A program made the position numbers and the translations under genes. From Dactylorhiza incarnata (lineage: Eukaryota; Streptophyta; Magnoliopsida; Asparagales; Orchidaceae), in assembly GCA_033032865.1 (NCBI GenBank), contig JAWHQI010000268.1:1736001-1800000 (forward strand): a stretch of 64,000 bases of DNA. The letters are read 5' to 3'. This document shows, in pieces, positions 19,664-31,086 of the stretch (the first letter of the stretch is position 1; the number at the start of each line of letters is the position of its first letter). The notes below the pieces were generated by a model that saw only the letters and a list, made by a program, of their open reading frames with translations, ran no database searches and was not told the DNA's origin.

Positions 19664-20953
19664 ATGTCTTCTCACAAGCCTTCCGCGAGACCCCTCTCAC
19701 TGGAGATGATCGAGCGTCTGGCCGCGGCCCAAGCTGTAACTGCCCCCAAGGCAGCTAAATTTGCTCCCTGGCTTATGTCTAAGCGGGACCCGAGTGCCCC
19801 CTACGTCTCGCGTCGAGCCAAGGCGATTCGACTGAATCGTCAGAGAGGCGAGACTGCCTCAGAATCCTCTGCGGGCACTCCTCCGGCGAGGACTCCGCCG
19901 GCGGATACTCTTCCGGCAAGGAATCCTCCGGACCCCGGGACGCAGGTATGAGGATTCCTCTCGTCCCTCTGTTTAGTTCCTCTCCTTACCCTGCCTTTGC
20001 TCTGACCATTCGCAGGGGATCTCGATGCCCGAGACCGGCCACGGGGCCGTCTCGAGCAGTGTCGTGGTGCCACCTCCCCCGGACGAGAGGTCTCCAGATC
20101 GGGACCTTGCTCCTCCACCTCCTCCGGGCGAGACCTCATTGCAGTCCGGTAAGTTGTAAACCCTTTTAGATTCACCCTTCATGATGCTCGCTGCTGACCA
20201 CTGTTGTTGTAGCCCTTGACCCCAACCTTCTGCTGCGGAACCCCTCCGTTCTTGCGGATGAGCCGAGGGTATCCCCCCAGAAGGGATCCGGTCATCAGGG
20301 CCGTGCGGATGATCCTGCGGATGCTCCAGCTCCTACCTCACAGCCCTACCGTCCTGGAAAAGGAAAGGTCCTACCTCCCGCCGGGCTGTTTGGAATGCAC
20401 CCCCATTCGTCTCGTCCTTCAGGTCACAAGGACCCCACCCCAGGTCAGTTCACTCACCTGCCCCTATCGTACTCGCATATTTTACCACTACTGACCTAGT
20501 TGTGATTTCGCAGGCTATCGGGAAGCCTCCCCCTTTGATTCCTACTACGAGGGGGGAGAGGGGATGCTCTCGCCTCTCCCTTCCCCTGGGGATCTCGCTG
20601 ACTTTCTGGGTGACTCCTCCGATCACGCGACCCTGAAGGAGCGGATCACGGAGGTCTTGGGGAAGCTCATCCACATCCAGCGAAATGTCGCCGGCCAGGT
20701 GGACGACGTGCGGCTGAGAGTCGCGCGTGAGTTAAAGGACCTCCAGCGGGACTACTCGCACATTCTCGCGACGGTGGAGCGCCTGGGGGGTGAAGGAGGG
20801 GAGTTGTCTCCCGAAAGACACGCCGCGCGAGCCCGGGACCAACTCCAACTGGCTTCCCATGAGATCACCAACATGCTCGCATATTTCTGCCCGCGAATGC
20901 CCCTGGAAGCTGGGTCGCGAAAGCGAGGTCGGTGGGTCTGGGAGGAGTATTGA
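19664..20953 (+). CDS. Element B antisense gene 1: four-exon gene, 361-aa unrecognised protein
   Basis: Exons 19664-19945, 20016-20148, 20213-20443 and 20514-20953 sum to 1086 nt, exactly 362 codons. The introns (70, 64 and 70 bp) start GTATGA, GTAAGT and GTCAGT and end AG. Intron phases (0, 1, 1) are the same as in element A. Against A, exons differ by +45, -27, -48 and 0 nt, all multiples of three. The protein has MIERLAAAQ and VSRRAKAIRLNRQ near its start, a Pro-rich middle, and a conserved last exon with SPGDLADFLGDSSDH, a long helical region and GSRKRGRWVW. The frame is intact although B's pol is dead. Function unknown. Confidence 0.87.
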
Positions 20954-21405
20954 GCTAGTTTTCATTCGCCCTTCTTGTAATTCTTCTGTTTTCTGTAGCG
21001 CGGATGCTGAACTTTTATTTCTGTTTGTAATAATCTTATGTCCTGTGTTTTGCGAATGCTCTATTCTTTGTCCTTTATTTACTATATCTTGCTTGGGTAT
21101 TGCCGAATGCTTTACTATTGCCGAATGCTTTCTTAACCTCTTTCGCGTAGTCGATGAGCGAATAGCCACAGGGCACTTGTCATTACTAGGCGAGAGGGGA
21201 CGGCCCGGGTTCCGAGGCGTCGGGAAGGCGCGACTGCTATCCGCACACCCGTTACCTCGAAAGCCCAAACGCCGTTTAGCCCCTCTATAAATAGGCCTTT
21301 CAACCACCGTATTAAATACCTTACCATCCGCTCCTTCTCTTTCCTCGCGTTATCACTCGCGCTTCTCTCTTCTCTGCTGCTTTCTTATCCTTCGTCATTC
21401 GCGAC
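20954..21405 (+). promoter_or_regulatory. Intergenic promoter region of element B antisense gene 2
   Basis: No ORF of note. TATAAATA at 21286-21293 lies 113-120 bp before the gene 2 ATG, in the context ccctctataaataggcc. The gccgaatgcttt repeats near 21100-21130 and cgaatagccacagggcac correspond to sequence upstream of gene 2 in element A. Confidence 0.7.
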
Positions 21406-23350
21406 ATGGGTGGTGATGCGGAAGGCAGGGCCAGGTGCGCCAGCGCGTTCGTCAACCACACCTTCGATTCATGCGACCTCTCCGACGAGGCTTACTTGAC
21501 TGCGGTCGCGGATTACATCCCGCCTGGGTTCGAGGCGCGAAAGCCCAGGCCGGACGAGCGCCTAAACTCCATCTCGCCCTGTGCTCTCGCGATCCCGCTA
21601 GAGCACTTCGAGGTGGGGTTTCGCCTTCCCATCTGGCCGGAACTCCGCCAGACCTTCAGGTATTATGGAGTCGTGCCCGGCCAGCTCAACCCCAACTCCA
21701 TCGCCATGCTGGTCGGGTACGCGAGTTACCTGCGAGAAGAGGGGATCGAGTTCTCGCTCCCCGTCTTCCGCAAGCTCTACACCTTTCGCTGTACCAACGG
21801 CATCTCATTCTTCTCGGGTCTGAACCCGCTCAAGCACTACGGGCTCCCGAATAAGAACCACGACTGGGTTCGGCGCTTCCTCTTCATCAGCGGGAACCTA
21901 GGAAATACACTTCTCGCCCCAGTGCAGGAGGAGGAGTCAACCTTCCGCCCCCCCCCCCCCCCCCCCCCCCCCCCCCGACCCTAGGGGGGCACGAGTCCAA
22001 ACTCCACCAATACATCTTGGAGCACGGGATGGACCTCGTCTATCTCCGGCGAAACGTCAACTCGCTCCCGCTCATTCCGCAGGGCGAGGGTAAGTTTTCG
22101 GGACTTCGTTCGTTTCGATCTTGTGACTCTTATACCATTCGCTAAATCATTCGCAATATTATGCAGGCGTGCGTAGCCTCCCCCTTCATCCGCCGCGTCC
22201 CTCTGGGGCTTCCATGTCCTTCGCACAGGCTGCAGCGGATGCCTGTCGGGAGGAACCCTCCTCCTCCAAGCCTAGCGGAAAGAAGCGAAAACCTGGGGCG
22301 CTGACCTCCTCTTCCTCCAAGAAATCAAAGAATCCCCCCTCCGCCAAGGGGAAGGGGGTCTCGGACGAGACCCTAAGGGCGAGTGCTCAGACTCAGACCC
22401 CGGGGGTGGGTGCGCCAGGCGAGACCACCCTTCACGCGGGATCGTCGTTGCCGCCGCCTCCATTGCCCAGGGACCACCGGAACTTCCCCAGCGGTGAGAA
22501 GTACGTGGACCCCTCAGGGGCTCCCCTGGTAAAGTGGGACAGGAACGTCAACAGGGTCTCGCTCTCCACCCTTCACCCGTCGTGGATAGAGAGCGACCTC
22601 GCCAGTGGTGAGGCCTATGCCATTGCGTATGCCCTCTACGGCCGGGAGGATGCTGAAGTCTATGATGCCGAGACGACTCAGGTTCTCGCCCATGAGACCT
22701 CCAGGGCCATGCTGCGGGCGCTCGAGCTCGCGCATATGTCTTCACGCCGGAGCATCAAACTGGCTCGGAGCTTGGCGGAGGTTGAGGAGTCCAGGACCGT
22801 CGTTTCTGCCGAGGCGCAGGAACTCAGGATGAAGTTGGCAGCTGCGGAAGCTCTTCTCGCCAGCCGTCCCGTTGCAGAGGTATATATTTTCTCCCTCCCC
22901 GCGAGTGACTTGTTGCCGATTGATGCACCTTCTTCTGACCACCTTCATTATTATTTTTAGGATACCACAGTTGCCGAGATGCTTCGTGCTCGGGTGGCTG
23001 GCCTTGAAGACGAAGTCCGACAGGTTAAGGCCGAGGCCCAGCGATCGCGAGAAGCCGAGGTCTCGGCACTCGCCTTGGGGAGTGGGGGGCACTTCTACCC
23101 CCACCACGAGCTGGAGCAATTGATGCAGGAGAACGCCCAGAGCGCCATGAAGCATGCGCTGCAGGTGTTGCGGCAGGCTGGGTACCTGAAGGAAGAGGCT
23201 GAATGCCTCTCTGCCCGACAGGTCATCCCCGAGCTCTTCATCCCGATCCCCTTCCCGGAAGATGAGGATGGCGAGCCGCGAGAAGACGCCCTCCTACCGG
23301 ATTCATGCGAGAGCGATAGATCTTCTGGCGAGAAGCCTGCCGACCCCTGA
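21406..23350 (+). pseudogene. Element B antisense gene 2: Transposase_28-like, frame broken by a poly-C expansion
   Basis: Exons 21406-22089, 22167-22879 and 22961-23350; introns start GTAAG and GTATA and end AG. Exon 1 has IPLEHFEVGFRLP, GQLNPNSIAMLVGYASY and FFSGLNPLKHYG as in element A. After EEESTFRP a run of 29 C (21948-21976) replaces the C6 of element A. The 23-base gain is not a multiple of three and leads to an early stop just after the run (CGACCCTAG). Apart from this the frame continues correctly, and exon 2 is 713 nt in both copies. Without the extra 23 bases the exons would sum to a multiple of three. The run may be a real expansion or a sequencing/assembly error. Confidence 0.85.
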
Positions 23351-23789
23351 GATGGGTCCTGTGTTTTTTGCCGTCTTTTACTTAAAATCTTTTGAATGTA
23401 ATCATGAACGGGGCGAGTGCCCTTGAAAGATATGTATATTGATCACGATTTTTGTGCTCTCCATTTTTGTGCTATCTCCACTTTTTTCTCATTTGCTGCT
23501 ATGTCTCGCTAGGCTCGCTAGGACGTTAATTCTTTCTCATTCGCCGCTATATCTCGCTAGGCTCATTAGGACGTTTAAACTGTAGTGCGACTGTCCCGGC
23601 CACCTAGCGAATGCTCGAGGGTGACCTAGGCGTGTCGCCCCCCTTTGCTTCCCGCTGCCTGCCCCACTCGCACTTTCTTACCATTCGCCTAAACCGGGGT
23701 TTCGCTTAGGTAGTCATAAAAGTGAAGTGAGGTCATCTCTCCTGCGCGTGGTCAATGCGAGTGCTCTTGAGGTCACCCTTTGAGAATTT
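23351..23789. other. Spacer between antisense gene 2 and the array of element B
   Basis: No gene. It has two copies of a roughly 46-bp unit with tatrtctcgctaggctc (about 23500-23570), equivalent to 3454-3530 in element A, and is likely the gene 2 3' UTR plus spacer. Confidence 0.55.
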
Positions 23790-26630
23790 TGAACCTGACA
23801 CAGAGTGAGCCTTCGGACCTGCCAGCTAGATGTGAGCCTGGACAGCGGGTCTGCTCGGGGCCACTTTCTCAACTCCTTGGAACCTGCCACCGAGTGAGCC
23901 TTCGGACCTGCCAGCTAGATGAGAGCCTGGACAGCGGGTCTGCTCGGGGCCTTCTTTTCTTTCGCATAGAACCTACCTCCGAGTGAGCCTTCGGACCTGC
24001 AAGCTAGATGAGAGCCTGGACAGCGGGTCTGCTCGGGGCCACTTTCTCAACACCTTGGAACCTGCCACCGAGTGAGCCTTCGGACCTGCCAGCTAGAAGA
24101 GAGCCTGGACAGCGGGTCTGCTCGGGGCCTTCTTTTCTTTCGCATAGAACCTGCCTCCGAGTGAGCCTTCGGACCTGCCAGCTAGATGAGAGCCTGGACA
24201 GCGGGTCTGCTCGGGGCCACTTTCTCAACACCTTGGAACCTGCCACCGAGTGAGCCTTCGGACCTGCCAGCTAGATGAGAGCCTGGACAGCGGGTCTGCT
24301 CGGGGCCTTCTTTTCTTTCACATAGAACCTGCCTCCGAGTGAGCCTTCGGACCTGCCAGCTAGATGAGATCCTGGACAGCGGGTCTGCTCGGGGCCACTT
24401 TCTCAACACCTTGGAACCTGCCACCGAGTGAGCCTTCGGACCTGCCAGCTAGATGAGAGCCTGGACAGCGGGTCTGCTCGGGGCCTTCTTTTCTTTCACA
24501 TAGAACCTGCCTCCGAGTGAGCCTTCAGACCTGCCAGCTAGATGAGAGCCTGGACAACGGGTCTGCTCGGGGCCACTTTCTCAACACCTTGGAACCTGCC
24601 ACCGAGTGAGCCTTTGGACCTGCCAGCTAGATGAGAGCCTGGACAGCGGGTCTGATCGGGGCCTTCTTTTCTTTCACATAGAACCTTCCTCCGAGTGAGC
24701 CTTCGGACCTGCCAGCTAGATGAGAGCCTGGACAGCGGGTCTGCTCGGGGCCACTTTCTCAACACCTTGGAACCTGCCACCGAGTGAGCCTTCGGACCTG
24801 CCAGCTAGATGAGAGCCTGGACAGCGGGTCTGCTCAGGGCCTTCTTTTCTTTCACATAGAACCTGCCTCCGAGTGAGCCTTTGGACCTGCCAGCTAGATG
24901 AGAGCCTGGACAGCGGGTCTGCTCGGGGCCACTTTCTCAACACCTTGGAACCTGCCACCGAGTGAGCCTTCGGACCTGCCAGCTAGATGAGAGCCTGGAC
25001 AGCGGGTCTGCTCGGGGCCTTCTTTTCTTTCACATAGAACCTGCCTCCGAGTGAGCCTTTGGACCTGCCAGCTAGATGTGAGCCTGGACAGCGGGTCTGC
25101 TCGGGTCCACTTTCTCAACACCTTGGAACCTGCCACCGAGTGAGCCTTCGGACCTGCCAGCTAGATGAGAGCCTGGATAGCGGGTCTGCTCGGGGCCTTC
25201 TTTTCTTTCGCATAGAACCTGCCTCCGAGTGAGCCTTCGGACCTGCCAGCTAGATGAGAGCCTGGACAGCGGGTCTGCTCGGGGCCACTTTCTCAACACC
25301 TTGGAACCTGCCACCGAGTGAGCCTTCGGACCTGCCAGCTAGATGAGAGCCTGGACAGCGGGTCTGCTCGGGGCCTTCTTTTCTTTCGCATAGAACCTGC
25401 CTCCGAGTGAGCCTTCGGACCTGCCAGCTAGATGAGAGCCTGGATAGCGGGTCTGCTCAGGGCCACTTTCTCAACACCTTGGAACCTGCAACCGAGTGAG
25501 CCTTCGGACCTGCCAGCTAGATGAGAGCCTGGACAGCGGGTCTGCTCGGGGCCTTCTTTTCTTTCACATAGAACCTGCCTCCGAGTGAGCCTTCGGACCT
25601 GCCAGCTAGATGAGAGCCTGGACAGCGGGTCTGCTCGGGGCCACTTTCTCAACACCTTGGAACCTGCCACCGAGTGAGCCTTCGGACCTGCCAGCTAGAT
25701 GAGAGCCTGGACAGCGGGTCTGCTCGGGGCCTTCTTTTCTTTCACATAGAACCTGCCTCCGAGTGAGCCTTCGGACCTGCCAGCTAGATGAGAGCCTAGA
25801 CAGCGGGTCTGCTCGGGGCCACTTTCTCAACACCTTGGAACCTGCACCGAGTGAGCCTTCGGACCTGCTAGCTAGATGAGAGCCTGGACAGCGGGTCTGC
25901 TCGGGGCCTTCTTTTCTTTCACATAGAACCTGCCTCCGTGTGAGCCTTCAGACCTTCCAGCTAGATGAGAGCCTGGACAGCGGGTCTGCTCGGGGCCACT
26001 TTCTCAACACCTTGGAACCTGCCACCGAGTGAGCCTTCGGACCTGCCAGCTAGATGAGAGCCTGGACAGCGGGTCTGCTCGGGGCCTTCTTTTCTTTCAC
26101 ATAGAACCTGCTTCCGAGTGAGCCTTCGGACCTGCCAGCTAGATGAGAGCCTGGACAGCGGGTCTGCTCGGGGCCACTTTCTCAACACCTTGGAACCTGC
26201 CACCGAGTGAGCCTTCGGACCTGCCAGCTAGATGAGAGCCTGGACAGCGGGTCTGCTCGGGGCCACTTTCTCAACACCTTGGAACCTGCCACCGAGTGAG
26301 CCTTCGGACCTGCCAGCTAGATGAGAGCCTGGACAGCGGGTCTGCTCGGGGCCTTCTTTTCTTTCACATAGAACCTGCCTCCGAGTGAGCCTTCGGACCT
26401 GCCAGCTAGATGAGAGCCTGGACAGCGGGTCTGCTCGGGGCCACTTTCTCAACACCTTGGAACCTGTCACCGAGTGAGCCTTCGGACCTGCCAGCTAGAT
26501 GAGAGCCTGGACAGCGGGTCTGCTCGGGGCCTTCTTTTCTTTCGCATAGAATCTGCCTCTGAGTGAGCCTTCAAACCTGCCAGCTAGATGAGAGCATGGA
26601 CAGCGGGTCTGCTCGGGGCCACTTTTGGAG
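23790..26630 (-). repeat. 89-bp monomer / 178-bp dimer tandem array of element B
   Basis: About 32 monomers alternate between two linkers. Each monomer shares a 60-bp core (gagtgagccttcgg ... ctgctcggggcc), the reverse complement of the element A core. The linker is either actttctcaacaccttgg-type or ttcttttctttcrcatag-type, 29 bp each. The strict alternation gives a 178-bp higher-order period, with a phase slip near 26180-26270 where two identical linker types follow each other. It lies directly downstream of pol. Confidence 0.95.
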
Positions 26631-26723
26631 CGTTCGGGATTTTTCCTACAAGCTGCAGTATCAATCTCAGACACTTATGTTAAACAAAATATTCTTATTT
26701 CAAAACATTTTTATTACATAGTT

Positions 26724-28247
26724 TCAGGGATAGAAACGTTTAAGATCGTCACCACTCCATGTGTGGCTGAGGGGTTGGCCCTCCACATTCTGAAGGCGAT
26801 ACCCCCCAGACTTTAGTGCCTCTTCCACGACATAGGGAGCTTCCCAGTTGGGGTTGAGTTTTCCCACCGCGGCGGATCTTCCGGCCGCGTCGACCTTCTT
26901 GAGCACCAGATCTCCCTTCTCGAACTGCTTGACCCTGACGTGCTTATCGAAATATTTGGCCATCCGTCGCTTGACCTCTTCTTGGCGAATGGCTGCCAGG
27001 TCCCGAGCTTCTTCGATGAGGTCGAGGGAGAGCCGCAACTCCACCTCGTTTTCGGCTCTCCAACCTTCCCCTCCGCTTGCGGCGGCCTTTACCCGTGGTG
27101 TCATAACTTCGAACTCTATGGGGATGATGGCCTCGCAGCCGTGAGAGAGCTTGAAAGGGGTCTCTCCTGTGGCGGTGTTGGGGGTAGTTCTTAGGGCCCA
27201 CAAGACCGATGGAAGCTGTTCTACCCAATTGCCCTTCAGATTTTCCACCTTCTTCTTGAGCAGGTTCACGATGACCTTGTTTGTCGCCTCCACCTGCCCG
27301 TTGCTCCGGGGATGGTGAACGGATGCAAACCTGAGGTCTATCCCCAGATGGCCACAGAAGCTGATGAACTCCTCGCTTGCGAATTGCGGACCATTATCTG
27401 TGACTATGGCCTGTGGAAGCCCATGTCGACAAATGATCTCTCCCCATACGAAGTTGCGGATTACCTGGGAGGTGACCTTAGCCAACGTCTTGACCTCCAA
27501 CCACTTTGAGAAGTAGTCAATCATTACTAGGAGAAACCTCCTCTGCCCACTAGCCTGGGGGAAGGGTCCTACCAGATCCATCCCCCATATGGAGAATGGC
27601 CAGGGCGCCGTGATACTCTTTAGCCTCTGAGCTGGCATGAGCTGAAGCGGAGCGAACATTTGGCACTTCTGGCACCTCTTGGCGAAGGCTGCCGCGTCTT
27701 TACTTAGGGTTGGCCAGAAGTATCCCTGCCTCATTATTCTTGCCTCCAACATCCTGCTCCCCGAGTGGCTGCCGCACTCGCCGGAGTGGACTTCTTCCAA
27801 GATCCTTGGGACCTCCTCCTCTGAAACGCATCAGGTCAGGAGGCCCGAGAGGGTCTTCCGATACAAGTCCCCCTCGTGGAGTACGTTGTAGGCGGACTTA
27901 TATCGGAAGCGTCTCTGGTCCGGAACCTCCTCCGGAAACTTTCCTGTTGCAAGGAAGGTGACGAAGGGATCCTTCCAGGAGGGTCGCTTCTCTACTTCCA
28001 TGAGTTCTCCCTCCTCAATTGAAGGGCGGAATAGGTCCGTCAGGGTCCCCCCGGCTCGAGGACCGGATTTGTCCAACCGATCCGCCGGGGTGCTCTCCTC
28101 CCGAGGGACGTGCCGGATGGAGAAAGTTTTGAACGTTCCCACGAGACCTCTCACTTTGGCCAAGTACCTTATGAGCGCAGGCTCCCTCGTCTCGAACACT
28201 CCCCTGATTTGAGAGGCTATTACCATTGAGTCGGTGAGGACCTCCAC
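26724..28247 (-). pseudogene. Element B integrase and end of second RNase H (broken)
   Basis: Segment 28247-27831 continues the second RNase H (MEVLTDSM, HVPREESTPADRL) and ends at an in-frame TGA where element A has CGA (SGLLAR). The frame then continues as the integrase: zinc finger VHSGECGSHSG...CQKCQ, core DLVGPF, TDNGPQF, NGQVEA, and C-terminal GDLVLKKV to the stop at 26724 (RFYP). Integrase itself is uninterrupted over 358 codons. Compared with A the residues are nearly the same, so the breaks are recent. Confidence 0.9.
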
Positions 28248-30277
28248 GTCATGGACACCGAGCTCCTGGGCAACCGTAGACCGGCGATCACCGCCTCATA
28301 CTCCGCCTGGTTGTTGGTGATTGGGAAGTGTATCACTAGTGTCTGCTCGATCTTTACTCCTTGGGGACTCTCCAGCACCACCCCTCCTCCGAGTGAATTC
28401 ATGCCCGAAGCCCCGTCCACCAGCAGCTTCCACGGAACGTGACGAGGGGCTCCATCTTCCTTCATCTCGGCCACATAATCTGCCATGAAATCAGCCACCA
28501 CCTGCGCCTTCATGGATAGTCGAGGGACGAAGGTAATGTTGAATTCACTTAGCTCTATCGACCATTTTGCGAGCCTTCCCGAGTGTTCCACTCCTTCGAA
28601 GATCTGGCGGAGAGGGTGGTCCGTCACCACTTGAATTGAATGGGCCTGGAAGTATGGCCTGAGCTTCCTTGCTGCGACGACCAGAGCAAAGGCCAACTTC
28701 TCCAAAATCGGGTATCTGAGCTCTGCTTCCCTCAGGACCCTGCTCACGTAGTAGACGGGCAGCTGCTTCTTGCCTTCCTCCCGAACCAGGACGGAGCTTA
28801 CGGCCTCTGTCCCGACCCCGAGATATAGATATAGATCCTCCCCCTCTTTGGGACCTTGGAGCAGCGGAGCCTTGGTGAGTTGGCTCTTCAAGGCCTGGAA
28901 GGCCTCCTCGCATTCTTTTGTCCATTCAAACTTCTGGTTACCTCGTAATGTTTTGAAAAAGGGGGAGCATTTCTCCCCGGCTCGGGAGAGGAACCTGCTC
29001 AGCCCCGCGAGCCTTCCGGTCAAGCGCTGAACTTCCTTGGCGTTCCGTGGCGACCCCAGCTCCATTATGGCCTTCACCTTGTCCGGGTTAGGTTCTACAC
29101 CCCAAGGGGTGAGAAGATGCCCCAGGAATTTCCCCTTACTGGCCCCGAACACACCCTTCAGGGGGTTCAGGCGCATCTTGTACTTGCGTAGGGTGGCGAA
29201 GGTCTCCTCGAGGTCCTGGATGTGAGAGTTCACGCACTTGCTCTTCACCATAAGGTCATCCACGTAGACCTCCAGGTTCCTTCCCCTTTGCTCCCTAAAT
29301 ACCCGGTCCATCATCTTCTGGTAGGTTGCTCCTGCGTTTTTCAACCCGAAGGGCATCATCTTATAGCAGTAGCATCCCTCCCTGGTGATGAACGAGACGT
29401 CTTTGACGTCTGGGGGGTGCATCCTGATCTGGTGATAACCTGAAAAAGCATCCAAAAAACTCATCACAGAAAAACCGACGGCTGAGTCAACCAGCGCGTC
29501 GATCCGAGGCAAGGGGTAGCAATCCTTAGGGCAGGCCTTATTTAATAATGAAAAATCCACACACATGCGCCAGCGGCCATCGGCCTTTTTTACCATTACG
29601 ACGTTGGAGACCCAGCCTGGGTACTGGATCTCCGATACAAAACCTGCTTCGAGGAGTTTTGCCACCTCCTCGCGGATGGGTCCTTCGAGCTTGCTGGCGA
29701 AGGTCCTTCTCTTCTGCCGGATGGGACGGGCTTCCGGATCGAGGTTGAGACGATGGCAAGCCACGTCCGCCTCGATGCCTGGCATATCAGTTGCGCTCCA
29801 TGCGAAGACATCCACGTTCTTCTGGATGCACTCCAGCATCTTCACCCTGTCCTCCGGGCCGAGACCCCCGCTGATCCGCACCTCTTTCACCCTCCCCTCC
29901 TGGGTGAGAACCTCCATCTCCACCACCTCTTCTGCCGCCTCGAGCCGGGCTGGCTCTTCCCATTGGCCCTTTGCTTTTCGCCCTTCTATCCGGGCCTCTT
30001 CCCCTGCGACTCCTTCCGCCTCCACTGGCTCGACTTCCTGCTCCTCACGAGCGACCTCCATCAACTCGACCTCCTGCTCCTCGCGAGCGACCTCCATCAA
30101 CTCGACCTCCTGCTCCTCGCGAGCGACCTCCATCAACTCGACCTCCTGCTCCTCGCGAGCGACCTCCATCAACTCGACCTCTTGCTCCACGCGAGCGACC
30201 TCCATCAACTCGACCTCCTGCTCCTCGCGAGCGACCTCCATCAACTCGACCTCCTGCTCCTCGCGAGCGACCTCCAT
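28220..30277 (-). pseudogene. Element B reverse transcriptase, RNase H and start of second RNase H
   Basis: The open segment starts after a TGA near 30288. Residues 1-84 are seven 12-aa acidic repeats; RT spans about 185-370 with PGWVSNVVMVKK, MCVDFSLLNKACPKD, SFLDAFSGYHQI, MPFGLKNAGATYQ and the catalytic YVDD at 338-341. RNase H follows, then LVDGASG of the second RNase H. A single-base loss near 28262 (ttggcccggg in A against ttgcccagg here) shifts the frame, and the segment ends at 28220 in unrelated residues. The RT core is intact. Confidence 0.92.
30026..30277 (-). repeat. 36-bp in-frame repeats (7 copies) between protease and RT of element B
   Basis: Each unit encodes MEVAREEQEVEL; one has V for E and the last ends EVEP. 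This gives an acidic linker just before RT. The corresponding part of element A is outside the window. Confidence 0.95.
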
Positions 30278-30286
30278 ATTCTCCTC

Positions 30287-31083
30287 TCAGGCATCGCCCT
30301 CTCCCCCTACTTCTCTCTTCTTCACTTCTTCTCCTGGCCCCTCCGGCCCCACCATCTCCTCATCCATCTTCTTAGCCTCCGCCATCCAAGAGATGGTGTT
30401 GACGACAGTCACATAGCACTGTCTCGTCACCTTAGCATCTCCTTGGACGCGGACCTGGACTCCTCCACTATAGAGCTTTAAGCACTGATGGTATGATGAG
30501 GGCATGCACCGGAAGGCGCTGATGAGGGGTCATCCGAAAATGGCGTTATAGCTGCTCTGAGCGTCCACAATGACGAACCGGCAGTTTCTTGGGACTCCTC
30601 CTAGCGTCACCTGGAGACCAACACCTCCCTCGACCTCCTTCCGCTCTCCTGAGAAACCAAACAGCGGTCCGTCGGAGGCCTGCACCCTCTTCTTTTCCAC
30701 CTCCATTGCGTCGAAGGCCTTCTTGAAGATCACGTTCACTGAGCTCCCGTTATCTACCAGGATCCGGGAGACCGTGAAATTTTCAATCGCCGTCTGAATC
30801 ACCAGGGCGTCGCGGAATGGATCCTCATAATCTGACATGTCTTCCGAGGAGAAGGTGAGCTTCTCCGAGAGGGGTGGGGTCTGGGAAGTCGTCGCGATGT
30901 CCCTTCGGAACATCGCCTGGAAGCTCCTCTTGCGAGAGGCCTCTATCCCAACCCCTCCATGAATCACCCCGATTCCCCCCTGGTTCCTGTATCCGCCCTG
31001 TCCTCGCATCGGTCTTCTTCCGCCTCCAGGAGCATTTCCTCGATCCTGGCCTGCTGCCGCCGTGGCTGACCTCTCTCTCTCAT
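30287..31083 (-). pseudogene. Element B protease region with two in-frame stops
   Basis: After the gag stop the frame continues (M at 31009) into FRDALVIQTAIENF, VSRILVDNGSSVNVI (aspartic protease active site in the D-N-G form common in Tat elements) and SYNAIFG. An in-frame TGA at about 30527-30529 falls where relatives read G-R-P-L-I-S, so CGA became TGA; the frame continues PLISAFRCMPSSYHQCLK and QCYV to a second TGA near 30288. Two stops mean no full pol can be made without readthrough. Confidence 0.88.
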
Positions 31084-31086
31084 CTC

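Noticed and set aside
24004..26470. Series of 75-80 aa ORFs spaced 178 bp apart
   Set aside because: They are the same tandem dimer read repeatedly, each ended by the repeat's own stop.
26724..30277. Endogenous pararetrovirus, because of an RT with YVDD
   Set aside because: Integrase, LTRs, PBS and PPT are all present in gypsy order; no movement or coat protein of such viruses is seen.
29565..30481. Plus-strand ORFs of 240-280 aa opposite pol
   Set aside because: Shadows of the RT/protease region; the minus strand has clear catalytic motifs.
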